A DNA stretch of 64,000 nucleotides. Origin: Paenibacillus_E sp042676385 (lineage in GTDB: Bacteria > Bacillota > Bacilli > Paenibacillales > NBRC-103111). The notes under the pieces are model-generated. The model was not told the DNA's origin, searched no databases, and was given only the letters and a program-made list of their open reading frames with translations. Of the stretch, positions 25,081-33,481 are shown in pieces. Position 1 is the first letter of the stretch. Every line of letters starts with the position of its first letter. The stretch is from NCBI RefSeq assembly GCF_042676385.1, contig NZ_JBHTHA010000052.1, positions 62,001 to 126,000 on the forward strand, given 5' to 3'. The position numbers and the translations under genes are program-made.

Positions 25081-25099
25081 TTGCCGTCGTATAGCATGA

Positions 25100-25468
25100 T
25101 TAATTTCCGATGATGACCAAATCTTCGGCAGCCTCAGAAGATTCCTCAAGCTCTTGGGCCAGCTCATCGACTTTTCTGGACTCTTTCCAGGAACGGACGT
25201 TTTCTACGACATTTGCTGCCGTATCTTTCGCTTTGCCGACCAATTCCGAAGTTTGAGCGCTCACTGTTTTCGCGATTTCCTGTGTCTTTTGGCTGACCGT
25301 ACTTGCAATCTGAACGGTTTTCTCACTTACGGCTTGCGCTTGATCCGCGATGTCGCTTCTTAATTCGCGACCTGATTTTGGAGCAAACAGAAGTGCAGTA
25401 GCCGCTCCAAGCACGCCTCCAACGACAGCTCCGATGAGAAGATCTTTACCTTTTTTTTGATTTGACAT
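25100..25468 (-). CDS. ytxH: YtxH family general-stress-type protein
   Basis: A 122-residue YtxH-family protein (COG4980). The family N-terminus is clear: a short polar start, then LLIGAVVGGVLGAATALLFA as the glycine-rich hydrophobic segment and PKSGRELRSDIADQAQ. The rest is a long helical, coiled-coil-like repeat rich in Ala, Ser, Thr, Lys and Glu (40-118). It probably sits at the membrane. In B. subtilis ytxG-ytxH is a general-stress operon, and here the DUF948 gene lies 36 bases upstream in the same direction. AAAGGAGTG precedes ATG 25468. Confidence 0.88.
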   Translation of the reverse strand: MSNQKKGKDLLIGAVVGGVLGAATALLFAPKSGRELRSDIADQAQAVSEKTVQIASTVSQKTQEIAKTVSAQTSELVGKAKDTAANVVENVRSWKESRKVDELAQELEESSEAAEDLVIIGN

Positions 25469-25504
25469 TCGAATCCACTCCTTTAGAATAATTGGTCAGA
25501 CCCG

Positions 25505-25951
25505 CTAGGTGTCTGATTTGGCATTCCTGTGTGCCTGCCATTTGTGCCATAGTTCGATGCCGGTCGTTGCCCACTCGATAGCGTCCTGCAATCGTTTCTG
25601 GTGCGTATGTATAACCTTTTCCGCACCATGAATCGATTCGTTCATCACGCGCGAGGCTTTGCGAAGCGCAGAAGCGACATCCCCTATAGCTGCTCCTGCC
25701 TGATCGATCGACTGAAAGCATGCTTGCAGCGATTGCACTTGCGCGTGAACGTCTTCGGTAAGCATTCCGACCTGCTTAATCAACCGGTCCGTCTGCTCTG
25801 CAGTAATGACTACGCTCTGCTTTGCTTGGTCTGCTGCATCGCTTAACTTGCTCAGCATATGCTTGGCGGCAATCAAAGCCCGCACAGCGAAACCGACAAG
25901 TATGATAAAAGCGACAGCTGCACTGAGTGCGCTGATCTCCATCCATGTCAT
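25505..25951 (-). CDS. ytxG: DUF948 family (YtxG-like) membrane protein
   Basis: A 148-residue protein with one N-terminal TM helix (about 5-27) and a long amphipathic helical region with heptad-like spacing (30-125), as in DUF948/YtxG. The C-terminus is charged (IELWHKWQAHRNAKSD). Its function is unknown; in B. subtilis it belongs to the SigB/SigH-controlled ytxGHJ group. It has a strong AGGAGGTG site before ATG 25951. It is the first gene of a two-gene operon with ytxH; ytxJ is not present here. Confidence 0.82.
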   Translation of the reverse strand: MTWMEISALSAAVAFIILVGFAVRALIAAKHMLSKLSDAADQAKQSVVITAEQTDRLIKQVGMLTEDVHAQVQSLQACFQSIDQAGAAIGDVASALRKASRVMNESIHGAEKVIHTHQKRLQDAIEWATTGIELWHKWQAHRNAKSDT

Positions 25952-26116
25952 TGACCGGCACCTCCTAAGCTTTCCACATGGCCTCTTCTAGACGAATGCC
26001 TATGAATTACTACAGTATAGGCAGCTGCTTCTCGTTTTGACACAAAAATGGTGAAAAATTTGAGGGGACCTGTCATAATGTTAGATAAACTAATATAGGA
26101 CATGTGGAGGATACTC

Positions 26117-26749
26117 ATGAATCGCGAGCAAGGACTTAAAGAAATCGAACGTACACGCATTGTAGCGATCGTACGAGGGGTTAAAGAAGCCGATATTGCT
26201 TCAGTCGCTGACGCCTTGTTCCGGGGTGGCGTAACGGTTATGGAAGTGACGCTGAATACGCCCGGTGCATTAGGGATGATCCGTGAGCTGCAGAAAAAAT
26301 TCGCCGATCGAATGTACATTGGCGCCGGAACGGTACTAGACCTGGCAGATGCGAAACAAGCCGTTCAAGCCGGTGCTTCCTTCCTCGTCACGCCGAATAT
26401 GGACGAGGAAGTCATTCGCTGGGCGAAAACTGAGGAAATCCCCATTTTCCCGGGCGCTATGACACCGACAGAGATTGTTAAAGCCTGGAAAGCTGGAGCT
26501 ACTGCGGTAAAAGTGTTCCCGAGCGCAAGTCTTGGCATCGCCTACATCAAAGAACTGATGGGCCCGCTTAACCACATTCCGATGATGGCAGTCGGAGGCG
26601 TAACTGAAGAAAACATTAAGCAATTTCTGAGCCTAGGCTGCTTCGGTTTAGGCATTGGCGGCTCTTTGATTAATTTAAAAGAAATCGAAGCTGGCCGGTT
26701 TGAATGGATCACGGACAAAGCCGCGCGATTGCTGGCCGCATCAATATAG
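26117..26749 (+). CDS. eda: KDPG/KHG aldolase
   Basis: A 210-residue class I aldolase that splits 2-keto-3-deoxy-6-phosphogluconate (or 4-hydroxy-2-oxoglutarate). The Schiff-base lysine is Lys132 in AVKVFPS and the catalytic Glu is Glu43 in VMEVTLNTPGAL. GAGTV, TPNMDEEV and FPGAMTPTEI complete the barrel landmarks. ATG 26117 follows TGGAGG at 7 bases, and is preferred over the frame opening at 26102. The usual partners (KDG kinase, Edd) are not adjacent, so it may serve uronate or gluconate breakdown encoded elsewhere. Confidence 0.93.
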   Translation: MNREQGLKEIERTRIVAIVRGVKEADIASVADALFRGGVTVMEVTLNTPGALGMIRELQKKFADRMYIGAGTVLDLADAKQAVQAGASFLVTPNMDEEVIRWAKTEEIPIFPGAMTPTEIVKAWKAGATAVKVFPSASLGIAYIKELMGPLNHIPMMAVGGVTEENIKQFLSLGCFGLGIGGSLINLKEIEAGRFEWITDKAARLLAASI

Positions 26750-26758
26750 TACAATACA

Positions 26759-26800
26759 AAAAGCCATCTTCCCCAAAACTTGAGGAAGATGGCTATTTAT
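26759..26800. terminator. Bidirectional terminator
   Basis: Stem AGCCATCTTCC / GGAAGATGGCT with flanking A/T runs between the convergent aldolase and regulator genes. Confidence 0.85.
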
Positions 26801-27425
26801 TTTGACGGATCATATACACGCACTTGCTTCCGCCTTTCGACAGACATTCTGTACGCTCCACATTTGCATCAAGGAGGTTCTGGAATAGCGAAAGCTCGCA
26901 CTTACAGGCTTGTTGGAACAAATTGGCCACTTGCGTGATCGGACAATTATGTTCACTTAGCATGAACTCGCCATCACCTAGCTGGGACCATTGTACCATA
27001 TAGCCATTCTCATTCTGAATGTGAGCCAGCTCAGCTACACGCTCTTCCAAACTTCCGGCTTTCATTCGCGCCTTATATCGAAGCTCCAATTTCTCTTGTC
27101 TGCGTTCGAACAAATGGTCGATTTTCTCTTGACCTTCGTCTTCCAGCAGCTCTCCTAACAGATCCACCGTCAGCTGCATATATTTCTTGGGAAATAATTC
27201 ATCGGCTATAGGTGTCAAGGAATACACGCTTGTCGGTCTTCCCATTGCCTGTCTGACAATTTTCGCCTCTATCAAACTATCCTTCTCGAGCGAATTGATA
27301 TGGCGCCTTACGGCCATTTCCGTAATTCCGAGCTGCTTCGACATATCATGGACACTTAGAGGCCCCTGAGTCTTGAGCATAGAAAGGATGACTTTGCGCG
27401 TGGATGTCTCAGGTTCATGATTCAT
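26793..27425 (-). CDS. SufR-like winged-helix regulator with cysteine cluster
   Basis: A 210-residue regulator of the COG2345 group. The N-terminal winged helix (10-75) has VHDMSKQLGITEMAVRRHIN and the wing GRPTSVYSLT. The C-terminal part has five cysteines at 161, 174, 176, 194 and 202 (NCPITQVANLFQQACKC, then TECLSKGGSKC). The first C-x12-C spacing equals that of the cyanobacterial Fe-S repressor SufR; later spacings differ. An Fe-S or metal-sensing role is likely but inferred. The target is unknown; no suf genes are in the window. ATG 27425 follows AGGTGA. Confidence 0.82.
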   Translation of the reverse strand: MNHEPETSTRKVILSMLKTQGPLSVHDMSKQLGITEMAVRRHINSLEKDSLIEAKIVRQAMGRPTSVYSLTPIADELFPKKYMQLTVDLLGELLEDEGQEKIDHLFERRQEKLELRYKARMKAGSLEERVAELAHIQNENGYMVQWSQLGDGEFMLSEHNCPITQVANLFQQACKCELSLFQNLLDANVERTECLSKGGSKCVYMIRQNK

Positions 27426-27509
27426 AAGCTCACCTACCCTCGGAACTGCAATTTAGTCTCATTTTACAGCATCCGAAAGCATAAGTAAATTAATAAACAA
27501 CTATGTATG

Positions 27510-27941
27510 TTATTCCATTTCCTTCTTGATAAAGGCTTTTACACTGGAAGCGAATTCTTCAAACGCTCCTGGAAGCTTAGGAATTAAAGGATGGAAATGT
27601 TCCCTATTCCAGTTCACATATTCCTGTACGAGAGGCTTTCTCAGCTTGACCAGTTCCAATAAAATCGATGTTAACGCCTCCGAATATGCGCCTTCACCCT
27701 GCACGATTTCGACAATATCCTCATAACTGCTCGCATCTCTTAAAATAAACGCATCAATTAACAAACTACCGACATCGGTTACCGTCTCAATTGCCAAATG
27801 AAGCACTCGTTCCTGAGCCATCTGCAAAATGAGATCGCCTTCGTCGGCACCCCATTGCTCTTCAAGTTTCTTACATGCCTCCGCCAGAACTTCTAAAAAT
27901 TGAATTCGCTGATCAATTTGTTCGTGATTGATAAAATACAT
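27510..27941 (-). CDS. DUF86/HepT-like protein
   Basis: A 143-residue all-helical protein of the DUF86/HepT-like family (B. subtilis YutE type). The helix ERVLHLAIETVTDVGSLLIDAF and the late RKPLVQEYVNWN segment match. In HepT toxins the latter reads R-x4-H-Y; here the His is Gln, so the RNase/AMPylation-site His appears lost. No MntA-type nucleotidyltransferase is adjacent, so a toxin-antitoxin role is doubtful. It starts 3 bases after the stop codon of a 35-residue membrane micro-protein gene, suggesting translational coupling. Confidence 0.78.
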   Translation of the reverse strand: MYFINHEQIDQRIQFLEVLAEACKKLEEQWGADEGDLILQMAQERVLHLAIETVTDVGSLLIDAFILRDASSYEDIVEIVQGEGAYSEALTSILLELVKLRKPLVQEYVNWNREHFHPLIPKLPGAFEEFASSVKAFIKKEME

Positions 27942-27944
27942 GCG

Positions 27945-28052
27945 CTATCTCCGTCCTCTTTTTCTCCATTTCGTCCATAACACCATGGCAAAGAAGGTCA
28001 CGATGACCAAAAAAATCAACAAAACCGCCTGCATCACATACTCATAACTCAT
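27945..28052 (-). CDS. Single-TM micro-protein, 35 aa
   Basis: A 35-residue frame, MSYEYVMQAVLLIFLVIVTF..., starts at 28052 after AAGGGTGA. It has one strong TM helix (about 8-27) and ends with a basic tail WTKWRKRGRR, consistent with a C-in membrane micro-protein. The stop codon is 3 bases before the ATG of the DUF86 gene, so both are probably one operon. It is too short for family assignment, but the ribosome site, helix pattern, positive tail and tight spacing make it a good candidate. Confidence 0.62.
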   Translation of the reverse strand: MSYEYVMQAVLLIFLVIVTFFAMVLWTKWRKRGRR

Positions 28053-28210
28053 GTTGATTCACCCTTTTGATATACTCGTCATTCTTTCTCCTAATCAGTG
28101 TATCTCTCAGTCATGAGAGCGTCAAGCGCGCTCCAGACGCACGGAGACTCTATTGTTCTCTCATTTTATTCATGATAAAGTGGAAATGGTGAAAAAGGAG
28201 ACTCGTATTC

Positions 28211-29269
28211 ATGCAAATTCGACCCAAAATTCCTGAAATCGACTTCGTTAGAGCTATTGCGATAATAGCCGTTATTCTTATACATGGAACCTCCGCTGCA
28301 ACCTTATTGCCTATGGGAACGGGGTCTCAGGCAATATTTTTCACGCTTAACCGCGCTTGCTTATTTACCGTTCCAGTATTCATCTGGATCAGCGGTGTTG
28401 TCTTATTTTATAACTACTACGACCGCTGGGATCCCCCTATGTCATTCTTATTTTGGACAAAACGGTTGCGGCGCATCTTGGTCCCCTATGTACTCTGGTC
28501 GATTTTTTATTACATTTATAACCAATATATGTATCATGGCAAGGCTAATTTTGACGCGATTTATATGCTCAAATTGCTCCTTTCGGGCAATGCCAGCTAC
28601 CATCTCTATTACATGGTTATCATTGTACAGTTCTATATCTTATTTCCAATCATAATGACGGCAGTCCGTAAATTCCGGTTGCTCCGCCATGGATTAATTC
28701 CTATAGGCATCAGTATTCAAGCTGTCGCTTACACTGTGAATCATTGGGTGCATCCTATCCCTGAGTATGCTTCTTTTTTTGCAAGCTATTCGGCTCTCTT
28801 TGCTTTCGGAGCCTTTACCGGCATTCATTATGACAAAGTCAGTGCATGGACGGACAAGCATCGTGCTATGATTTGGGCGGCAATGTCCTTGGGAGGACTC
28901 GCATTTGTCGGTATGCTGCTACTCAACCAGTTCGGATTGGCCTCATTTGAAAATACGTGGTTTGAGCTGGCGCTGCTTGTGTACTGCATGGCTGCCGCGC
29001 TTTGCTTCGTCCAGTGGGGGCAGCGGGTGCATAAGAGTCACTCTCCACTCAGCACAATGATGTCCGGCCTAGGAGCAGCCTCCTTCGGCATCTACCTTGC
29101 GCATCCGGCGCTCTTAACGCTGTGGGATCGTTTAAAGCCTGCAAACGAGCATATCCTGCTCTTCGACCTGCACACCGCTTCCTCGATCCTCGTCGGCTTG
29201 CTGGGCTCGTGGCTGCTCGTGCTGCTTTATCGCAGCACACTGAAAAAAGGCAAAGGATCCGCCAAGTAA
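28211..29269 (+). CDS. Acyltransferase family 3 membrane protein
   Basis: A 352-residue, about ten-helix integral membrane acyltransferase (OafA/YrhL/WecH type) that moves O-acetyl or similar groups onto envelope glycans. The conserved start EIDFVRAIAIIAVILIHGTS has the family Arg and His; RLRRILVPYVLWSIFYYI is the typical basic loop and next helix. SFGIYLAHPAL in the C-terminal part is also conserved. No SGNH domain is fused. AAAAAGGAG precedes ATG 28211. The substrate is unknown. It is monocistronic with a terminator overlapping its 3' end. Confidence 0.88.
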   Translation: MQIRPKIPEIDFVRAIAIIAVILIHGTSAATLLPMGTGSQAIFFTLNRACLFTVPVFIWISGVVLFYNYYDRWDPPMSFLFWTKRLRRILVPYVLWSIFYYIYNQYMYHGKANFDAIYMLKLLLSGNASYHLYYMVIIVQFYILFPIIMTAVRKFRLLRHGLIPIGISIQAVAYTVNHWVHPIPEYASFFASYSALFAFGAFTGIHYDKVSAWTDKHRAMIWAAMSLGGLAFVGMLLLNQFGLASFENTWFELALLVYCMAAALCFVQWGQRVHKSHSPLSTMMSGLGAASFGIYLAHPALLTLWDRLKPANEHILLFDLHTASSILVGLLGSWLLVLLYRSTLKKGKGSAK

Positions 29270-29290
29270 GCGGACCTTTGCCTTTTTTCA
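29243..29290. terminator. Bidirectional terminator overlapping gene ends
   Basis: Stem AAAAAAGGCAAAGG.TCCGC / GCGGACCTTTGCCTTTTTT spans the acyltransferase stop and lies next to the TPR gene stop. Confidence 0.9.
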
Positions 29291-29953
29291 TTTGAAGCGG
29301 GCTAACAGCGCCCAGCGTCGCTGCTGTCTTCGGCTGTATTTCGGTAAGCCGCGGTAAATATCCAGCGCTTCTCGGTAAGCGCGTCTCGCTTCTTCGCGTC
29401 GGCCCAGCCCTTGGTACAGTTGGCCGAGCCGGTAATAGGCTTCAACCGACGAAGAATGAACTTCGCGGAACCGTTCCATGTAGGCGACGGCTCTCTCAGG
29501 AGCAACGGATGCCAAAGCTTCTCCTAGGCGCAAATAGGGCTCGCCATATTTCACGCGAGGATTCAGCTCTAGCGCTTTCAGCATCAAACGTTCACCTTCC
29601 TCTAATTCGCCGAGCTTTAAACGGCAAAGTCCGAGCTCGTAATGAACGTCAGCCGAATCCTCCATCACGTTAAGCGATTGCTCCAGGTAGGGCAGCGCTT
29701 CGCTGTATTTTTTTCGTTCTAATAAAATTCGTGCAAGCTCAAGCTTGGACGAGGTGTTATGCGGATTGGCGTGCAGGTCTTGGCGCAATCGGGATGCTTT
29801 TCGACTGAGCTGAAAAGGCTTAAACAGGTTAGGTGTTAACCCTACGAATCTACGATCTAGCACATATAGAATCACGAGTAAAATAATAAGTGCAAGAAAC
29901 GGATTGCCTGTTAAACGCCACAGTAATCCAAATGCAAGCAGTTTGGTAAGCAT
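29288..29953 (-). CDS. TPR-repeat membrane protein
   Basis: A 221-residue protein with an N-terminal membrane segment (about 3-32, two short helices or one long one) and a tetratricopeptide domain. At least four repeats are visible (residues 63-96, 97-130, 131-165 and 167-200), with typical A/L/Y/P spacing such as KYSEALPYLEQSLNV and RREEARRAYREALDIY. Such proteins serve as scaffolds; no partner can be named. It is convergent with the acyltransferase gene and monocistronic. The C-terminus is basic (YSRRQQRRWALLARFK). Confidence 0.85.
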   Translation of the reverse strand: MLTKLLAFGLLWRLTGNPFLALIILLVILYVLDRRFVGLTPNLFKPFQLSRKASRLRQDLHANPHNTSSKLELARILLERKKYSEALPYLEQSLNVMEDSADVHYELGLCRLKLGELEEGERLMLKALELNPRVKYGEPYLRLGEALASVAPERAVAYMERFREVHSSSVEAYYRLGQLYQGLGRREEARRAYREALDIYRGLPKYSRRQQRRWALLARFK

Positions 29954-30134
29954 GTTGAATCCTCTCCTTAAGAAAAACTATCGATGCATACAATAAGCGA
30001 GTTATTGAGCCTCCCCTATACTACCATAATTTACATGCTTTGGTCATCAATGAAAAAAGCCGCCGGTTAATTCCATGCGACTCATTCGAGATTTTGCTCT
30101 AGTAATGCTATAATGAAAAGAAAAGGGAGTTATC

Positions 30135-30401
30135 ATGATGAACGATCCGCGTAAAGAAGTTTGGCTAAAAAGGAAGCAACTTGGACGATCGAACTATCTA
30201 ATCCGTTTTGGACTGCTGCCTTGGGGCCTGGGGCTCACTGTTCTTTTCAGTTTTATTGAATTCCTAAGTTTTCACGATATCAACTTGGTTTGGATTCCGA
30301 TCCGACTGATCGTCTTTGCATTCGTCGGTTTTTTCGTGGCTAATGCCCGTTGGCAGTCGATGGAACGCCGATATGAGCCTACCATGTACAAACGATCCTA
30401 G
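30135..30401 (+). CDS. Small two-helix membrane protein, 88 aa
   Basis: An 88-residue protein with a basic N-terminus and two TM helices at about 24-45 and 52-72, ending in a charged tail with RWQSMERRYEPTM. It is not recognised. The ATG pair at 30135/30138 follows AAAAGGGAG; the first is given. A hairpin terminator closes it. Positively charged ends suggest both termini are inside. Confidence 0.72.
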   Translation: MMNDPRKEVWLKRKQLGRSNYLIRFGLLPWGLGLTVLFSFIEFLSFHDINLVWIPIRLIVFAFVGFFVANARWQSMERRYEPTMYKRS

Positions 30402-30417
30402 AGGGTCGTTTTTTTCG
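30391..30417 (+). terminator. Rho-independent terminator
   Basis: Stem ACGATCCTAGAGGGTCGT followed by TTTTTTTCG; it overlaps the last codons of the two-helix protein gene. Confidence 0.7.
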
Positions 30418-30424
30418 TATAGGT

Positions 30425-30826
30425 CTAGTGCAGATAAGATTGCTCCCGGGTATCCTCCGTATGGAACAATGATGCTTTGCGCAGCAGCTTAAAATGTTCA
30501 GCCAACTCTTGGCGGATCTTGCCGAAATTCAATATGCCTTCCTTAAACTCCTCACGTTTGGCCCAAATCGTCTCTCCCGCCTCGTTTTGAAACAATTCCT
30601 CGGAAACATCTTCAAACGCTTTGTGCAAATGATTATCGTACCAGTCGATTGCGCCTGTCACATCTTTCCGAAACACATGGGTCATGTCAAAATCATTATC
30701 ATTCGATTCTGTGAACTCCGCAAGAAAAACGTCTTTAGTGCCTTTTACCTTCACTTCTATATCTGCACATTGAACATCATTTCGCTCAATAAATCCTTTA
30801 ATTTCCGCATGCTTGATTGCAGTCAT
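30425..30826 (-). CDS. Hypothetical protein, 133 aa
   Basis: A 133-residue soluble, acidic protein, not recognised. The start at 30826 follows AGGAGGGC; an upstream ATG at 30877 lacks a site. The first part has alternating strands (ADIEVKVKGTKDVFLAEFTE), and the rest is helical. It has one Cys and several His near the C-terminus. It lies 66 bases downstream of the SgrR-like gene on the same strand, with no clear terminator between, so co-transcription is possible. Confidence 0.72.
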   Translation of the reverse strand: MTAIKHAEIKGFIERNDVQCADIEVKVKGTKDVFLAEFTESNDNDFDMTHVFRKDVTGAIDWYDNHLHKAFEDVSEELFQNEAGETIWAKREEFKEGILNFGKIRQELAEHFKLLRKASLFHTEDTREQSYLH

Positions 30827-30892
30827 ACTGGAGCCCTCCTTATTAACGATCAAAGTGGTAATAGGAAGTATCTCCAAGATTGTTACCTTTTA

Positions 30893-32716
30893 TCAGCGAT
30901 TCGGCGCAAACCAGATCTTGCGAAAATCGACCCAACCCAGATCGTTTATACTGACTCCTTTTACGGAAGCATGGTAAGTCGTCTGCATAGATCGATGCAA
31001 AATGAATAAAAACGCTTTTTCTTCCTGCAGTACATCAACCATCTGATTCAGCCTATCAATGCGTTCCTGTTGATTGGGATTTGCCAGAAGCAGATCAATT
31101 TCTTCGTCAATCCATGCGGTGCGGCGATCACTCATATGCGCGCGTACGTAACTGTTAGATTGTTTAAGCGTCTGTATGATGTGAAGATCGTAATCGCTTT
31201 CCATCATGATGTGATACAAGATAAGATCGGCTGCGGTGACGGTTTCCAGCTTCATCATATCGGATTTACTTTGAGGGAACAGCTCAATGTTAATGCCGAC
31301 TTTTGCACACTGTATACAAATCCAATCTGCATCCTCATTCTTTTCGGAATAGATGTACATGCTTACTTTCTCGCCGGAGTATCCCATATCGTCCAGTAAC
31401 TTTTTAGCTTCAGCAAGATCCGTTTGATAGGGTTGGTTGTTCGCTCGTTCGATTCCCGGTATAAAACTACTGGCCGGCGCTTCCCTTAAGCCTCCAAGCT
31501 CAAGAATCAAGCGTTCCCTGTCGATAACAAGATCGACTGCTTTACGAAATAGGGGATGCTGCTGCGGCCCTTGCTTTTTCATATTAAAGGTTAATAAACT
31601 GCAGCCAAGGACGGATTGTTCGATCTGGTGCCATTCGGAATCTTTACCTACGGCTCCCACAGGTTTTCTGGAGTCAGACGGATCGAAAAGCACCTGTACC
31701 ATATCCCAGCTCGGACCCACTTCGCATAAATCCTGCGGCAGCAGCCAAATCTCCACTTGATCCAGATGCGGTCTCACGCCAAAATAGCTGTCAAACGCGC
31801 GAAGCTTTAATATATAGTCATCATTGCGTTCCAAACGAAAGGGTCCCGTTCCTATCGGTAATCGAGCAAACATCGCTTCGTTGTCCCGACAAATTTCTTC
31901 AGGAACAATAGCTAGCGACGCATCAGCCAACTGCTGCAGGAAAAGCACGTTAGGGCGCTTCAGTTCGATGGCAATCGCATTACGGTGAAGGACCGTAATA
32001 GCCTCAATGCCGTCTGCGAGCCATCCGTGGCTAGCCGTAGTTCCGATTTCTCCGAGCCTTGAAAAAGAGTAGCAAACATCGTTTGCCGTCATCTCTCTCC
32101 CGTGATGGAATAAGACACCTTTCCGCAAATAAAACGTATAATGTAAACCGTCTTCACTGATTTCCCAGTAATGAGCCAAATGCGGCTCAACCGCCATGGT
32201 CTTGGAATTGTATTGAACCAACGTATCAAAAATCTGATTGATTAAATGACAATCGAACGCATAAAAAGAATGTGCCGGATCCAGCTTAACCAGCCATTTA
32301 TAAACGGGGAAACGCAGCGTATCCTTATACCGCTCTTCATGTTCTACCGCACGATAACCGAAATTACTAAACAACCATTCAATAAAAGAATCCTGCAGCG
32401 ACTCTCCCTTGCCTAACTGATGAATCAGCTCGATAGCGCCTTTGTAATCCCCACGTCCGGCTAGCTCCATGGCCTGCTTCGATATCATATCCTCGGCCGA
32501 CACATGAAAAGTCAATTCTGAAGCATTGCCCCTGCCCCGTCCGGGCTTCCAGCTGATCCATTCTTGTTCCGCCATTTTCTTAAGCAGCAGCTTGACATTG
32601 CGGGTCGTACAGTACAGCTTATCCGCTAATTCCTCTAAGGTTACACGCTGTGCTTGATTCTCAACTCCGTGTTCAAAGCCGGCACGAAGCTCTAAATAAT
32701 GGGTCAAAAGCTGCAT
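30893..32716 (-). CDS. SgrR-family regulator (HTH plus solute-binding domain)
   Basis: A 607-residue one-component regulator. The N-terminal 110 residues hold a winged HTH (VTLEELADKLYCTTRNVKLL and WISWKPGRGRGNASELTF) as in SgrR. Residues about 165-560 are an ABC-type family 5 (oligopeptide/nickel) solute-binding domain, with VQYNSKTMAVEPHLAHYW, LRKGVLFHHGREMTANDV and the PIGTGPFRL segment. Ligand binding would control DNA binding in the cytosol. In Paenibacillaceae such genes usually face an MFS transporter gene; here only a 49-residue frame is divergent. GGAGGC precedes ATG 32716. Confidence 0.9.
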   Translation of the reverse strand: MQLLTHYLELRAGFEHGVENQAQRVTLEELADKLYCTTRNVKLLLKKMAEQEWISWKPGRGRGNASELTFHVSAEDMISKQAMELAGRGDYKGAIELIHQLGKGESLQDSFIEWLFSNFGYRAVEHEERYKDTLRFPVYKWLVKLDPAHSFYAFDCHLINQIFDTLVQYNSKTMAVEPHLAHYWEISEDGLHYTFYLRKGVLFHHGREMTANDVCYSFSRLGEIGTTASHGWLADGIEAITVLHRNAIAIELKRPNVLFLQQLADASLAIVPEEICRDNEAMFARLPIGTGPFRLERNDDYILKLRAFDSYFGVRPHLDQVEIWLLPQDLCEVGPSWDMVQVLFDPSDSRKPVGAVGKDSEWHQIEQSVLGCSLLTFNMKKQGPQQHPLFRKAVDLVIDRERLILELGGLREAPASSFIPGIERANNQPYQTDLAEAKKLLDDMGYSGEKVSMYIYSEKNEDADWICIQCAKVGINIELFPQSKSDMMKLETVTAADLILYHIMMESDYDLHIIQTLKQSNSYVRAHMSDRRTAWIDEEIDLLLANPNQQERIDRLNQMVDVLQEEKAFLFILHRSMQTTYHASVKGVSINDLGWVDFRKIWFAPNR

Positions 32717-32828
32717 CGCTGCCTCCGTTCATAAAAGGGGAAATTAATAAAGAAAATTATACTCTTTTTGTTCCCCTTATTCTAGATGTATGCTAAGAGC
32801 AACAGGAAATGAAAGGAAGGTGATATGG

Positions 32829-32978
32829 ATGCAACCCACAGATATTTATTTATCGGAAAAATTGATGCAATGGCAGCAGCAAGAGCTGGAAAGAGAAGCG
32901 CGCGAGCTATGGAAATGGAAATCGTTCAAGCAGCGCAAGGTCTATGTAATGTTATCTAGTTTCTTCCTCTTCGTCTAA
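32829..32978 (+). CDS. Possible small protein, 49 aa
   Basis: A 49-residue frame, MQPTDIYLSEKLMQWQQQEL..., with a Glu/Arg/Trp/Lys-rich helix followed by VYVMLSSFFLFV at the very end. GGAAGGTGA lies 8-14 bases upstream. Its 3' end overlaps the convergent VanZ gene by 23 bases. It is divergent from the SgrR-like regulator, where a transporter gene would be expected. It could be genuine or a remnant. Confidence 0.45.
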   Translation: MQPTDIYLSEKLMQWQQQELEREARELWKWKSFKQRKVYVMLSSFFLFV

Positions 32979-33468
32979 TCCATTTTCTAATGCCTAGGCA
33001 GATCAGGACGAATAATATGGCAAATGCAACACCAATGGTATCCACACCAACATCAATTGCATGACCGGTTCTACCGGGTACAAAAGTTTGATGCCATTCA
33101 TCCGTAATCGCGTAAAGCACAGATATCAACGAGGAGGTGAGCAGTGCCATGATGACATTCAGCCGTTTGGCCAGTAAGGCCAATGACCAAAGCAGGGCAA
33201 GGATAGCGTATTCGCTAACATGCCCTGCTTTTCTTATGAAGAATTCGATTAACCCAATCGGATCCTGCCATGATACTAGATCGTGATCATAAGTAAACTC
33301 CCAATGCGGGAGACTCTTCGATAATTTCATTCCCTCAAACCACGACGATAATAGCGGACGCAGGCTTTGCTGCTGGTACGTTTCCGCTGATTTGAAAAAA
33401 ATAACCGCCATCCAGATGAGGGCAGCGGCCAAAAACAAATAGAAACGAATCGAAGACGCTTGGCGCAT
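32956..33468 (-). CDS. VanZ family membrane protein
   Basis: A 170-residue VanZ-like integral membrane protein with four helices (about 9-26, 82-100, 105-125 and 138-158). The conserved parts are IRKAGHVSEYAILALLW and YAITDEWHQTFVPGRTGHAIDVGVD, holding the family Lys/His and DE..Q.FvpgR motif. VanZ gives low-level teicoplanin resistance in enterococci; most relatives have no known role. TAAGGAGATTG precedes ATG 33468. A small membrane protein gene sits 13 bases upstream on the same strand, so they form an operon. Confidence 0.9.
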   Translation of the reverse strand: MRQASSIRFYLFLAAALIWMAVIFFKSAETYQQQSLRPLLSSWFEGMKLSKSLPHWEFTYDHDLVSWQDPIGLIEFFIRKAGHVSEYAILALLWSLALLAKRLNVIMALLTSSLISVLYAITDEWHQTFVPGRTGHAIDVGVDTIGVAFAILFVLICLGIRKWIRRRGRN

Positions 33469-33481
33469 AACATCAATCTCC

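Noticed and set aside
24079..25167. 362-residue open frame antisense to the phosphodiester glycosidase gene
   Set aside because: It mirrors a clear real gene, has no family features and spans the terminator.
27510..27941. HepT-MntA toxin-antitoxin system
   Set aside because: The active-site His is Gln and no nucleotidyltransferase gene is adjacent.
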